Origin: Puffinus mauretanicus
Lineage: Eukaryota > Chordata > Aves > Procellariiformes > Procellariidae
NCBI GenBank assembly: GCA_023333565.1
Contig: JAJKFH010003746.1
Location: forward strand, 1 to 64,000
DNA length: 64,000 nucleotides
Reading direction: 5' to 3'
Shown one piece after another: positions 26,601-36,865 of the stretch. A model generated the notes under the pieces. That model searched no databases. It had not been told where the DNA came from and was given only the letters and a program-made list of their open reading frames with translations. The translations under genes and the position numbers were made by a program. Position 1 is the stretch's first letter; each line of letters starts with the position of its first letter.

Positions 26601-27267
26601 AATTATTTTTGACAGTATGTTGAGGTGAAGTTTAAAAAAAAAAAAAAGTTAATTTTATTACCTCCAGTTTATGCTGGAAAAAGTCCTGTTTTGCAGAAAG
26701 GGAAGTTTTGGTTTTTTAAAGTGCAAGAATGCCTGTGCATGATGAAATCCCTTATCTATTAAACAAATACAAACAAACAAACAGGATTGAAAATTGATTT
26801 TCACTGCCTTTTTAATCAGCATATTGCACATACACCTGATTTTGACTCATCTTGGATAAAAAGAGGCAGGAATTCAAAGACTAAATACTTTTACGCATAA
26901 TTGACATGGAACCCATGCAGCTGCACGTGGCCTGCTTCAAGCACCACGTATTTTATTGACATTATACCCAGCTATCAAAAATTAAAGTCAAATTTGAGTT
27001 TGAGTCGGTAATAACAAACACTGTTAGTCATTTACACTAAAGGTAATCCCAGGCAGTGGAATGTGTATCATGGAACAGAAAATCTTTGGTGGTATTGAAG
27101 AAATCAACGTGGGGGGTTACTACGATGAGTATTTAATCCTCAAAGCAACCGCTTTACAACCATCCAGTTGGCATGTACATGTAAGTCAGTGAAATTACTA
27201 AGCAAATTACATTGAACTCACATTTTATAACCGCACTTAGTAACCATTAACCCTCTCCTACCCCGCC

Positions 27268-27289
27268 CAAAAACACACACACACACATT
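27268..27289. repeat. (CA)n microsatellite, read as UG repeat in CELF2 RNA
   Basis: A short run of CA dinucleotides on the plus strand. On the transcribed strand it is a UG run, the kind of sequence CELF proteins bind. Any autoregulatory use is speculation. Confidence 0.8.
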
Positions 27290-27492
27290 TCCACCTGTAT
27301 CTTCTCTTCAGAACTGCTTCTTCCACACAGGTAACACACACAGGCTATGAATAACATCAGTCAAACAATTTCTGATCCTTTAACTAGAGCACTAACCGGC
27401 CTCTTTGCAAGCATTTACGATGGCTAGAGCATCCAACTTGCCATCTGCCCTCAAGAACAAAAGTTCACACGTCTTCATGCTTCATACCCTAG

Positions 27493-27529
27493 ATTCATTA
27501 ATGAAATTCATTCCATTTCATTAATGAAT
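27493..27529. repeat. Short AT-rich inverted repeat
   Basis: The 15-nt arms ATTCATTAATGAAAT (27493-27507) and its exact reverse complement (27515-27529) surround a 7-nt loop. Each arm itself contains the palindrome ATTAAT. It lies in the CELF2 intron and does not match a known terminator or RNA gene. Confidence 0.8.
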
Positions 27530-30500
27530 TTTTATTAGTAAAACTGCCATTCAGTTACTAACCAGGTAGACTGATGCCATGCATACAGTTTAATTATATT
27601 AAATAGTCGTGCTCAAAGTATCTGACCTTCTATTTTTCTTCTATTTAGCTAGATAATAACAGTAGCAAAATTTGGAAGGAAGCAACATTTAAGAGCAATT
27701 AACAGTCTCACAGAGGTAAGACCATTTTCACTTTGACAATTATCCAGTTAACTTTCACAATAGGTATGCTCTGAAAATTATTCCTTGAAAATTCTCCTTC
27801 TCTGTTGCTTGTTGAAAAAAATGGATGGTACTGAAAAGAATTCCTTTTACAAAGAACTTTTAAACATGTAAACAACTGAAAGTGTAAGTGATACTGTATG
27901 GTGCCGATTTCCTAAAACATCTGATACACCACCGGCATAAAAAAAAAAAAAAAAAAATCTAGTTCTGCAAATTTTCACTGTGAAAGAGAAGAGTTTTACA
28001 TACATCTTGCTAATTGCCTCACTCTAAAATAGGAAATTCCTTTCTGCTAAAGACTGAACTAAGCGATACTCAATGGCTAGACCAGATGGCGAGGTTAAAA
28101 GTTTTGTGCAGCGTTGTAACTTGGAGCATGCTCTGCGATGATGCACTGTGCCACCCCGCTGAACGCTGCTGGCATCTCGCTGCACGTCTGGGGTGGGCCA
28201 GCTAAAGGGTAAGGTGCATACGTGCCCGTGACCCCTTACGCATAATCAAACTGCATTCTCGTCAGCACTGATTAGTCCAGAGAGTTGGGGACTTGCAAAT
28301 AAATGTATGTCGCCACTTGGCTAGGAGGACAAAATAAAGATGTTTTAAATAGTGAATTAGAGAGTTTTAGAAAGGCAGTGTAGCAGAGCTTCCCCAGACA
28401 GCATTTAGTTTCAAGATTTTTTTTTCTTTTTTTAGGAATAGAAGCTTCCTTAGTTAATAGCAATTTAACTTCGATGTTAATTTGTATGCATGACACGTGA
28501 TCCTTGAAATCATACATCTTTGCAATTACTTAGTTCCGCAGCAAAGCAAAGCTTGGTTAACACAAGGAAGCACATCACACTACCACTAACGATGCAGGAG
28601 GTAAAGTTCTTTTTCTTCAAGAGATTACAAAGTACCCCCCGCCAAATATATGAGGAACCAGCACCAAATCCTACAAGGATGTGTGTTTAACAATTCAATT
28701 ATTAAACTTCTGTATTTAGAGATCCACTTAGAAGCTGACATATCTCTGGAGTAATTTTTGTTTCTTTGGACACACATTAAGATCTGTGTCTGATGAACAC
28801 TGACGGTGTTTCAAGCTGTGTTAAAATATATTATGGATGCTTCCCAGAGAAGGGGAGTATAAAGATAGCAACGCAGAAGGAAGAGTTTGACATGGTACTC
28901 CCCCCTCGAGGGGCAAGTTGGAGATAAAGTTATATAAGCCTAAGTGACAACAGGGCATCATCAGCCGCAGTTAATAGTGCCTTTGAGCTTGGAGACGTTT
29001 GTTAGCGGTATCTTTTCTGACTGCCTGCAAGGACAGCAGGTAGAAAAGTCTCATCAAAGCTGAGACGATGAAAACAAGGGAAAGCTCGGCTGTGGCAAGT
29101 CCCTACAGAGAGCTGCAAAGCAAGTGATACGAATGTTCAGCTGCAACTTTGTACCCTAATAACCAAACCTATGTAATGTTTATGGAAAAGAAGAGAAATA
29201 CAGAACCTTTTCCAAAACTGACCTATGCCAATGAAAACAGGGATCTTACAACGAGAAAAACAAAACACAGCAGAAAACTCCCTTGAATTTAAGATCACGA
29301 AACAGAGACAACGGGCAGCATTTACGCAAACACTTTGCTGTCCTTCAAGGACTGTAAAAATAGTGTCAGTCATCCGCACCAAGTAGATTCTCCTCCCGCC
29401 TCTTTCCCCCTCTCCCACACACTTATTAAATCTCAGCTGCCTGAACAACTGCCCACCACCGAATATCTCCACGCAGAACATTGCTGGTGCAAGCGAAAGC
29501 ACTCCACCTTCGGAGAAAGTTTGGTTGCCAGTAAAGAAGGTAATAAAAGTCTGAATAGTCTTAGATGGGGGCACAGTATGCAACCTGATTTGTGCAAATC
29601 GCAGGTGACAGTCTCTGCTGCACACACAGGTTTATTTACACTTGTAACTTAAGCACTGCCTCAACCGGAATAGCTCCAGTACAGAGTCAATGCCAAAGCC
29701 TCTTGCTTCATTCTAATGTAACTCAAACCGCATTTGTCATCCTGATGAAAGAAGAAAAAGCGACAAAATAAAAGACATTTTGGATACTGTAAAAACGCAG
29801 CACAGTCCTCAGCCTTCGTATCTTTCAGCAAGTGACTTTCTCCTCGTTTCTAGCTTTTATTTTTTCATATAAGGCTTAGGTTACCTGAAAATCCCTGTCA
29901 ATTGGCAATGCCCAAGAGGATGATAATAGAAACTTTCAGATCGAGATTAATGGAGCAGAGACGGGCTAGGGGAATACTTCTCTTTCTGAAATTCCAGCAT
30001 TCAGTGCCTTCCGATAAATCTCAGCCCCAGTTCAACTGCATGTAAAACAACCCTCCTCACCCTAATTAACACTCTCCATACCAGGCAGCTGTCGGGAATA
30101 GGATTTTAAAAAAAGAGAGAAAAATCCCTGCTTTCTGCCAGGTCTTACCCCCAGTGAATGCCCAGTATTCCACCTGAATTTGAAAACTGAGGAAGCTTTT
30201 GCAAGGGGAAAGGCTGAGGTAGCACGGGTGGGTCGGGGCTGGGCGCAGGGGACAAGTGTCCGTGGAGGAATTCCCGCCGGGCGCGGAGGGGAGCGCGCGC
30301 CGTCCTGCGCGACCGCTGCGCGTTTCCCCACGTTGCATCAGCAGCACATGAAGCCCCGCGCGGCCCCGGCCCGGAATGCCGAACACCCGGGGGGACGGCA
30401 AGGAGACCACCAAGTGGGAAGGGGGCGGGAAAAAAAAAAAAAAAGGAGGGGAGGGGACCCCCTTCTCCTCCCGCGGAGGGGCGGACGGTGCGGGAGGGAC

Positions 30501-30543
30501 CCGGCCGAAGCCCCGCGGTCGGTGCCGGGCGGTACCCGGGGTC

Positions 30544-30568
30544 GGGGGAGGAGGGGGGGGGGTGGAGG
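30544..30568. other. G-rich tract with quadruplex-type spacing beside the proximal exon donor
   Basis: Runs of G (5, about 9-10, 2 and 3 long) separated by one to two bases lie 25-50 bp downstream, in transcript direction, of the donor at 30600. The G-rich strand is the template strand of CELF2. Folding is inferred. Confidence 0.45.
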
Positions 30569-30600
30569 GTCTACCCGGCGGCAGCCCCGCCGCCACTTAC

Positions 30601-30674
30601 ATTCTGTCAGAGACCAGCAAGCGGCCGTCGACCATCATCTCCGGAAGGAAATCCAGCTTGAACGAAGAAGTCAT
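30601..30674 (-). CDS. CELF2: CELF2 proximal alternative first coding exon (MTSSFKLDFLPEMMV N-terminus)
   Basis: The minus strand from ATG at 30674 encodes 24 codons plus two bases. The peptide begins MTSSFKLDFLPEMMV and continues DGRLLVSDR, and the exon ends in AT at 30601. A consensus donor GTAAGT follows at 30600-30595. The core FKLDFLPEMMVD is shared by the alternative N-termini of CELF1 and CELF2. The DGRLLV.DR continuation is the CELF2 version as I remember it, and the true CELF2 exon 13.5 kb upstream on the same strand settles the gene. Phase 2 matches the distal first exon, so both can splice to the same 'NGTANKMNG' exon off the left edge, with AT plus one base giving Ile or Met. The start has A at -3. 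The exon lies inside a CpG island, which implies its own promoter. The peptide precedes RRM1 and contains no known domain. Confidence 0.92.
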
Positions 30675-33654
30675 GCTGGGCTCCGGGGGCGCCGCGGCCG
30701 TCTGGAGGGAGGATGCGGCGGGGCTCGGCGGATCCCACAACTGCGCCGGGCGGCGGAGAGGCAGGCACAGGTGCGGAGGCCTCCCCGCGGCAGCCGCCAG
30801 CCCCGGCAGTTGTCACATTTCTCTCCCCCTCTTGGTTTTTTCCGCCAATCCCCTCCGAAATCGACTGCTGAGGCAACTGTCGGTGGAGCGCCAGGTGCTG
30901 AGCGGGGAGGCGGAGCCATCTCCCCGCTGCGGTTCCCCGTTAACCCCTGCGCCCCCGGCGGGGCCCGCCGCCCCGGGGAGAGGCCTAGTCCCGCCGCCCG
31001 CGGAGGGGGACGCGCTGCCCGGGGTCCCCCGCGGAGGGGCGGGGGGAGGGTCGGGGCGCCGCCTCGCCCGCGGGCAGCGCCCGGCCAAACTTCGAGGGCG
31101 GCGGCGTGGGAGGGGAGGTGAGGGCCGCCCGGGCCCCAGCGCCCGGCCGGCTGCCTCAGCAGCGCTCCCCCTGCCCCGCGCTCGCGTTCTGAGGGGAGCG
31201 CCTGCCCCCGCGGAGTCAGCAGCCGGGCACCGGCGGGAAAGCTTTCTGCCAGCCCCGGCGAGTGCTTTGCACAGACCCAGCTCTTCCCAGGACGGTAGGA
31301 AGGCGCAGTCGCCAGTGCCGAACTGGGAGCACTGGGAACATTTAGGCAGGTTGCTCAGTACAGGCTCTCTCTGCTCAAATTCCTGCCTCTCGGACCTGGG
31401 CACCCATGAAACGCTCAACGTGATGTTACTGGCTTGTAGGCTAGTAGTAACTCTGTCCTCCCTGATCCAAAACAGGGATTTAAATAAGTAGGTAAATCCG
31501 TCCTCCTGTCTGTAACCGGCCAGAAGCCCGTTCCCAACCCCGCCGCACTGGGAGTTGGCCGCAGCCAGCACCCAGGAGCGACACCACCAAGGCGCACACA
31601 AAATTCCACACATACAAATAGCTGGAGCCACCCCCCCCACGCTACCGCCCCCTGAAAATCTGTATAAATTTTCCTTTGCATCTCCAAAACCTACTTGCTT
31701 CAACATAAAGCAGCTCCAGGCAAAAGAAAATTAACATATTTACGAAGATTACTGGATGATCTGAGCAGCCTAGACACAAAACGTTCCTCTGCATTGTGTG
31801 TGCTTCTCCTGAATGTCTCTCCAGGTTTTATAGTTTGATTTGCTCTGGATAATCAGCACTTGAAAAAAGTAACATGCAAATTAAAAACTACCACACTTAA
31901 ACTTTTCAAAGAGTGTTCTAAAATAAAATTAAGTTGACCAATAAATAAATATGCTATCAGTCAGGCCAAGTTTTATTTAAATTTTGATAATTAAAATACA
32001 GACCAGACGAATTTTCAGAGTCCGGTTTATTGCACGAAGAGACTTTTCCATCTTAAACAGTTAAAAGGAAGAAAAACCCCTCAGGCTGCTAAAATTTTTG
32101 CCTACTTTGCAAGTCTAAAGAAAGAAAAGGTTCACTTGGCCCTCAGCGTAATCCCCGTAGGACAGCTGCAATCCTGAACAGATATCTATAGTGTTATTAA
32201 TCTGCTCTGTTCTATATGTTCACATACAGTCCTCATCACCATGGCACCTAAACATAAGCACCTACGCAGAAGTGCATAAAGCAAAGCTATGGCTCCTCTT
32301 ACTAAATTAATGGCAATTCCTCTACGCCTCCCATCCCTCGTAGCGCAGGACTACGCAGCGGATAAAAAAATAAGTGCAAAGTCGAAATAAAAGGAGAAAC
32401 CAGCACAACTTTCTCCAGCTGGATGCAGCCACCTGGGTTTTGATCTGAGGCCTCCATGGTGGTTAATCCAGCCCAGAGCAGAGTTGGATTAACTTTCAAT
32501 TTCAAAATCTTGCCACTGCAGAAGGGGCAGGTTTTAGCTCAGAAGAAATACAGACAGCTCAGTGAGGATGAAGAGATTCTTTTAAGAAGTCTCCACCCCC
32601 CACTTCACCCTGTGCGGCTGGATCTGTACCGCTGCATCATTTTTTGTGGTACATGCTAAATATAAGGGACTTCAGTCTCACCAGCCTGTCGCTTTTAAGG
32701 AGCACAGTCCCACTGCTGCTGGCTGAAAAGTAAAGCCACACTTTGCACGGGATGCAAAGGGGGGAGGAGGAGAGAATCACAAATAATTTTGCTTAAAATC
32801 TGCATATGGAATAGTGAGATCTTTATAAATTTGCCCCATTTCACAAGGTGTAAGTGCTTAAAAATGCTTCATTAAAACGTATGTTCTTTTGAAATATTTA
32901 TTTTCCTTTTAATTACATGTGAATTAGCTGGAAGAAGCTGTAGGGAAGCCCTCTTACTGACTTAAGCCTTCTCAGCAGTTTGTTAAATTCTAGCCTCAAA
33001 TCCCTTGAGGGAATAGTGGATTCAAAGCAGCTTTTAATCATACTATAAGGAGGGTGAAGTAGTATGTAAGTAGGTCATAGAGAAAGCATTACAAGTGCAT
33101 AGGTTATTGCTTTATTTAACAACTACAGTGTAACACACTTTTCAAAGCACATTTGCTTTTGCCATTTAAAAGTTAGAGGCAGGAACAGGGTCAAATGCAA
33201 AAAGAAACCCTCGCTGTAAAAGATGCCGAGATATGACTCGAAGAGAGCTTATAGGGAGAAACTGCATTCGAGTAATTTGGTTCTCAAACATAAATTATGC
33301 AGTGTCTGTGTACGAAGTAACTCTCAAATGCAGAGGATAAGTGTTCAAAAACAAAACAAACAAAAAAAAAAACTGAATGTTTCACATGTTACAGGCTCAG
33401 CTCTGTTATTTATAACATTAATACCAGTTTCTCGACTGGCACATGTGTGCAAAATAGCAACTTTTATTAAAAATGAAGGAAAAAATGGAAGCTTTGGTCC
33501 GTTACCATAGTACAGAGGGAAGTGGGGAGGGGGAATGGCAAATGAAGCTGCATTAATTTTCACAGCATAAATCGGACAATAGATGTAAACACTGGCTTAG
33601 AGGAGCTGCATTATTGCTGCGCTATCGCTGCCCGCCGATATTAAGCTTTTTCAG

Positions 33655-33895
33655 CTGGTGGAGCATATGGCAGTTTTGAGGAAGGAACCTGGAATTTGGA
33701 ATCAGCAATTCTTGAGCTTTAATCCTACTCCAGCTACAAATGTTGCCTCCTATCCATCCTCCCCTCGTTTCAGAGGCCCAGACCCCGCTGGCCCCTACAG
33801 TCGCATCATTTCCTCTTTGTGCCTCGGTTTCTCCATAGTCTAAGTGGGGCAGATGAAGCAATTCCACCTCACGTTTGCAGATTAGTCATCGTTCA
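33655..33895 (+). repeat. MIR-type SINE relic
   Basis: The order of landmarks follows the MIR consensus as I know it. A tRNA-derived part comes first (a 'ggaatttggaatcagc' then 'tttaatcctactccagct' segment). It is followed by the core 'ttcctctttgtgcctcggtttctcc', a 'gtggggcagatgaag' segment, and 'ccacctcacg'. The copy is diverged, as expected of a very old amniote element. It lies about 2.4 kb upstream of the CpG-island promoter of CELF2. Confidence 0.72.
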
Positions 33896-36744
33896 AGTGG
33901 CTTTTCAAACACGGAGCTATATGCAATTTCTCCAAACAACTCAACCTTTGAAAAACGAACACCTCTTCAGAGCAAAAAAAAAACCCCGCAAAAAGTTCAG
34001 CTGGAGAAAGACAGGGGTTGAGCGATGGGTTGTCGTCGAGCGTATGAGCTCACTCTGACATCACTGCCCATGGCTTTCATTCAGCGAGTGACAAAGAGAG
34101 CAGACACCCCCTTCCCTTCCAGATCCCGCAGCCAAATCCAGCGCGGAGCTCACATCACGGCCCCTCTCCAGACCCCCTCCTCACCCTTTCCTTAATTGCC
34201 ATTCTTTTAATCAACTTGCCCCCCAGTATTGGGCCAAGGAAATGCTACCGTTGGAAGCACTTCAAGGGAAAGTTTCCGAATGACTTCACTGTCTCCCAAG
34301 CCTGCAAGGCAGCATGAAGAGAGTTCAAATCCTCTGCTTTATTCCCCCCTAAGCCAATGAACATGCTCGGGATTCAGCTTATCTCTGGCATCAAAGCAAG
34401 TTTCTAACAGAGGCGGCAGAAGCAGAGCTCAGCGACGGCGGTGTAAATTTGGAGCGGGCTCAAATGACTTCAGTGGAATCACTCAGGATCTTCCAGTAAT
34501 GCAAGGGGAAAAAGAAATCTGGTCCAGATCGCATTAGTGAATGTAAATGCGGTGTTCGCTATCTTTCACAAAGAAATAACCTTCCAGGCAAACCATGAGT
34601 CTGGAAGAAGTAGTATGGCTATTAGCAGAAAATACAGCATTTTGGTTTGTGCGGCGGGACGTGAGCCTACCTGCCTATAAGGGAGCGAGGAAGCCCATCA
34701 GCTTAACTTTTAGTAGCAGACTTCTGGAGGGACAAGAAAGAGGGAAAAAAAAAAGAAAAAGAATAGCAAAGCACACAAACACAAGTTACACAAAGCATTT
34801 GGGCAGAGCTAAAGAATGGTGTAAGCGCTGTAAACAATTAAAGCAAAAAGTAGTGCATTTCTTTGAGTCGCAAAAAGTAATGGACCCGATTCTGCACCGC
34901 TTTGTGAAGATTTTGATTATTTGTAACAAATCCGTCTTTGCCAGTTAGATCTAACATTGGAATAAAGTTTTGCATTATGAAGCCTTAACATTTCAGTAAG
35001 GATTTTTTTATTTATGAAACCAAACACACAACAGTCTTCCCTTCATCATATTTTGAGAAATAAAACAATTTCCATATAACCGAAACCCTTTTGAAAGAAG
35101 ATTAAATTATTGGTTAAAGCTGATCAATGAATTTTAAGTATTCAGATCTTAGCCACTTGTGAGGCTCCCCCCCCACTTCTGTAGGCTATTGTAGCTAATC
35201 AGTAATTTTCAGAAATAAACGTCATTTAAAATTAGCCCTGTGAAAAGGTACCTCAAATTAAGCATTTCTAGAGCTTTCACTTGAAGCACATTGATATTAT
35301 GTAAACTTGGTTGCTATAGTAAAACTTCCCACTCACTTCTTTTTTTTTTTCTTCCTATTTTATACCACTGAAGAGGTGATTTCATCCCACTGTGGGTATA
35401 AGGCCTTTGTTCCGTTTTGCGGGTAATAACTCAATCTTTCCGAAAACAATTAGGCAAGATTTTATGGCACAAGGCAGAACGTCACATGTGATGGAGGGCT
35501 TTTAGGAAAGGCCTTTAATTTGGAGGAACACCCTACTTTGTTAATAGCATGCAAATACTTAGGATAGTCCATCGCGACCCTCAGGTCCAATCCTGCATAG
35601 TAGGAGCTGCCCAGTACCATTTGCTCCAGTTGGGCTATCCATGGCGCTCAGCGCTATATTTAGCAAATACTAAAGTAAAGTAGCAACAAGTAAATATTTG
35701 CAAGACCAAGTCTTACCGTCCTGTTATTTATTTACAGCCCTATTGAAGAGCATCACTATTGATCTGTAGGTGTTGCCTTTGTGTAGTGCCTTGTGCATAT
35801 AGACACAAGACCAAGGCTTTTGTCAACCCAGTCCTATCTCAACTTGACAACAGGCATTGACTGTTTTTTCCTTTTTTCCTCTTTTTTCTTCTTAATGTTT
35901 TTTTCCTTTTTTTTATGAACTACCTTATCTTCTCACCCGCTGACTGATTCCATCAGCAACCACTACCCAACCAGGAGAGAAACTGGGGCACTGCATGTAC
36001 TGGGTAGACTGATTTCCTACTAGACAGCAGGCGCATTATTTGTGGTCGAAAAAAGCACCTTTCCGAACAACCCTGGAAGAGGGAACTTAATATTGTTGGA
36101 TTTGGCTATTATATTATCTTCATGTGAAAAAGTATAATCTTGTATTACTTGGGATAGGAGGAATCTTATCTCTGTTGCTCCATCCTCACAATGTGCAAGA
36201 CCCCCACTTATGCCTTCACAGGGCAGGGGAAAAAGCCCACCATAACCAAAAAACCTCCTCCTCTCCATGCAAACCCACAGGAACAACTACTAGGAGACAC
36301 AAAAACCTCCCTCATTTTATATAAATTTGAGATTTCTGAAGATTTTTGCCCAGTAAGGAGGCTGGTTATTGTGAAGGATGCAGGACCAGGGAAGCGCTGG
36401 TGAGGATGGGCTGAACGCAGCAAAAGGCTGGATCAGGAGGCGATGCTGGAGGGCAGCTCCAACTCCAAAAGCAATGGGCGAAGGCAAGTGTGAAGTTCTA
36501 AAGAAGCATCAGCAAGGCAAGAGGTTGGGTAAGGGACATGAAAAGAGACAGGAAGCCAAAAGTGGACTTATTTTTAAAAACAAAATATACAGAAATCTGT
36601 GGAGGGTATTACAATATTACAATATCTAAATTAACCTACTGCACTTCTGACTAGCTGCAGGATCTTCGTAACGTTAACCACCATCTTCCCTTCTCATTCA
36701 CTTCTGCCACGTGTTTTTCCTTTTCACTGCAAACGATTGGATCT

Positions 36745-36865
36745 CACCTTACGCTCAGATTGTAACATCTTTAAGGTAGGAAATTTCACAGGTCTTTTTT
36801 TTCATTTGTTCATGAAGTGCCTAGCATACATCTCGGTCCTCAAAAATAACAAACAATCACCCTGA
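36745..36865 (+). repeat. CR1/L3-type LINE 3' end relic
   Basis: The sequence 'cagattgtaacatctttaag', a T-rich 'tttcatttgttcatg' stretch, 'aagtgcctagcatacatctc', 'ggtcct' and an 'aataacaaacaat' tail follows the 3'UTR ends common to amniote CR1/L3-like LINEs (agattgtaagctctttggggcag / tgtacagtgcctagcaca / ggtcct / aataataaa). It is a 5'-truncated, decayed fragment. Confidence 0.6.

Larger units (their letters stand above)
22905..30224. other. CELF2 intron between the LTR and the proximal promoter
   Basis: AT-rich DNA with T21 (23599), A-runs, the (CA)n at 27.27 kb and the 27.49 kb inverted repeat. The longest frame is 162 codons on the minus strand (29137-29625). It has no recognisable domain and no convincing splice sites, so I treat it as chance. 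The stretch 25480-27000 is especially AT-rich and featureless. Confidence 0.5.
30225..31262 (-). promoter_or_regulatory. CELF2: CpG island promoter and 5'UTR region of the proximal CELF2 start
   Basis: This is about 1 kb of very GC-rich sequence with dense, undepleted CpG, in sharp contrast with the AT-rich flanks. It contains the proximal CELF2 first coding exon near its left end, so the transcription start and 5'UTR probably lie between 30675 and about 31000. A CCAAT box is visible on the plus strand at 30845-30849, about 170 bp upstream of the ATG; CCAAT boxes work in either orientation through NF-Y. I see no clear TATA box, which is usual for island promoters. Long reading frames on both strands here are stop-poor GC-rich sequence, not genes. 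The exact start site cannot be read from sequence alone. Confidence 0.85.

Noticed and set aside
29137..29625. 162-codon minus-strand frame in the CELF2 intron
   Set aside because: Composition is Phe/Cys/Ile-rich without a domain or clear splice sites, and overlapping frames exist on the other strand. Chance is the simplest explanation.
1..30600. Search for the CELF2 RRM1 exon (NKMNG...DAIKMF) downstream of the first exons
   Set aside because: Not found on the minus strand. The common second exon must lie beyond the left edge.
30180..31491. Long plus-strand reading frames (313 and 371 codons) across the CpG island
   Set aside because: GC-rich islands have few stop codons. The translations are low-complexity Gly/Pro/Arg/Ala, overlap each other in different frames, and run antisense to a clear CELF2 exon.
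30813..31706. 297-codon minus-strand frame upstream of the proximal CELF2 ATG
   Set aside because: Same stop-poor CpG-island effect. It shows no recognisable domain and covers the probable promoter and 5'UTR.
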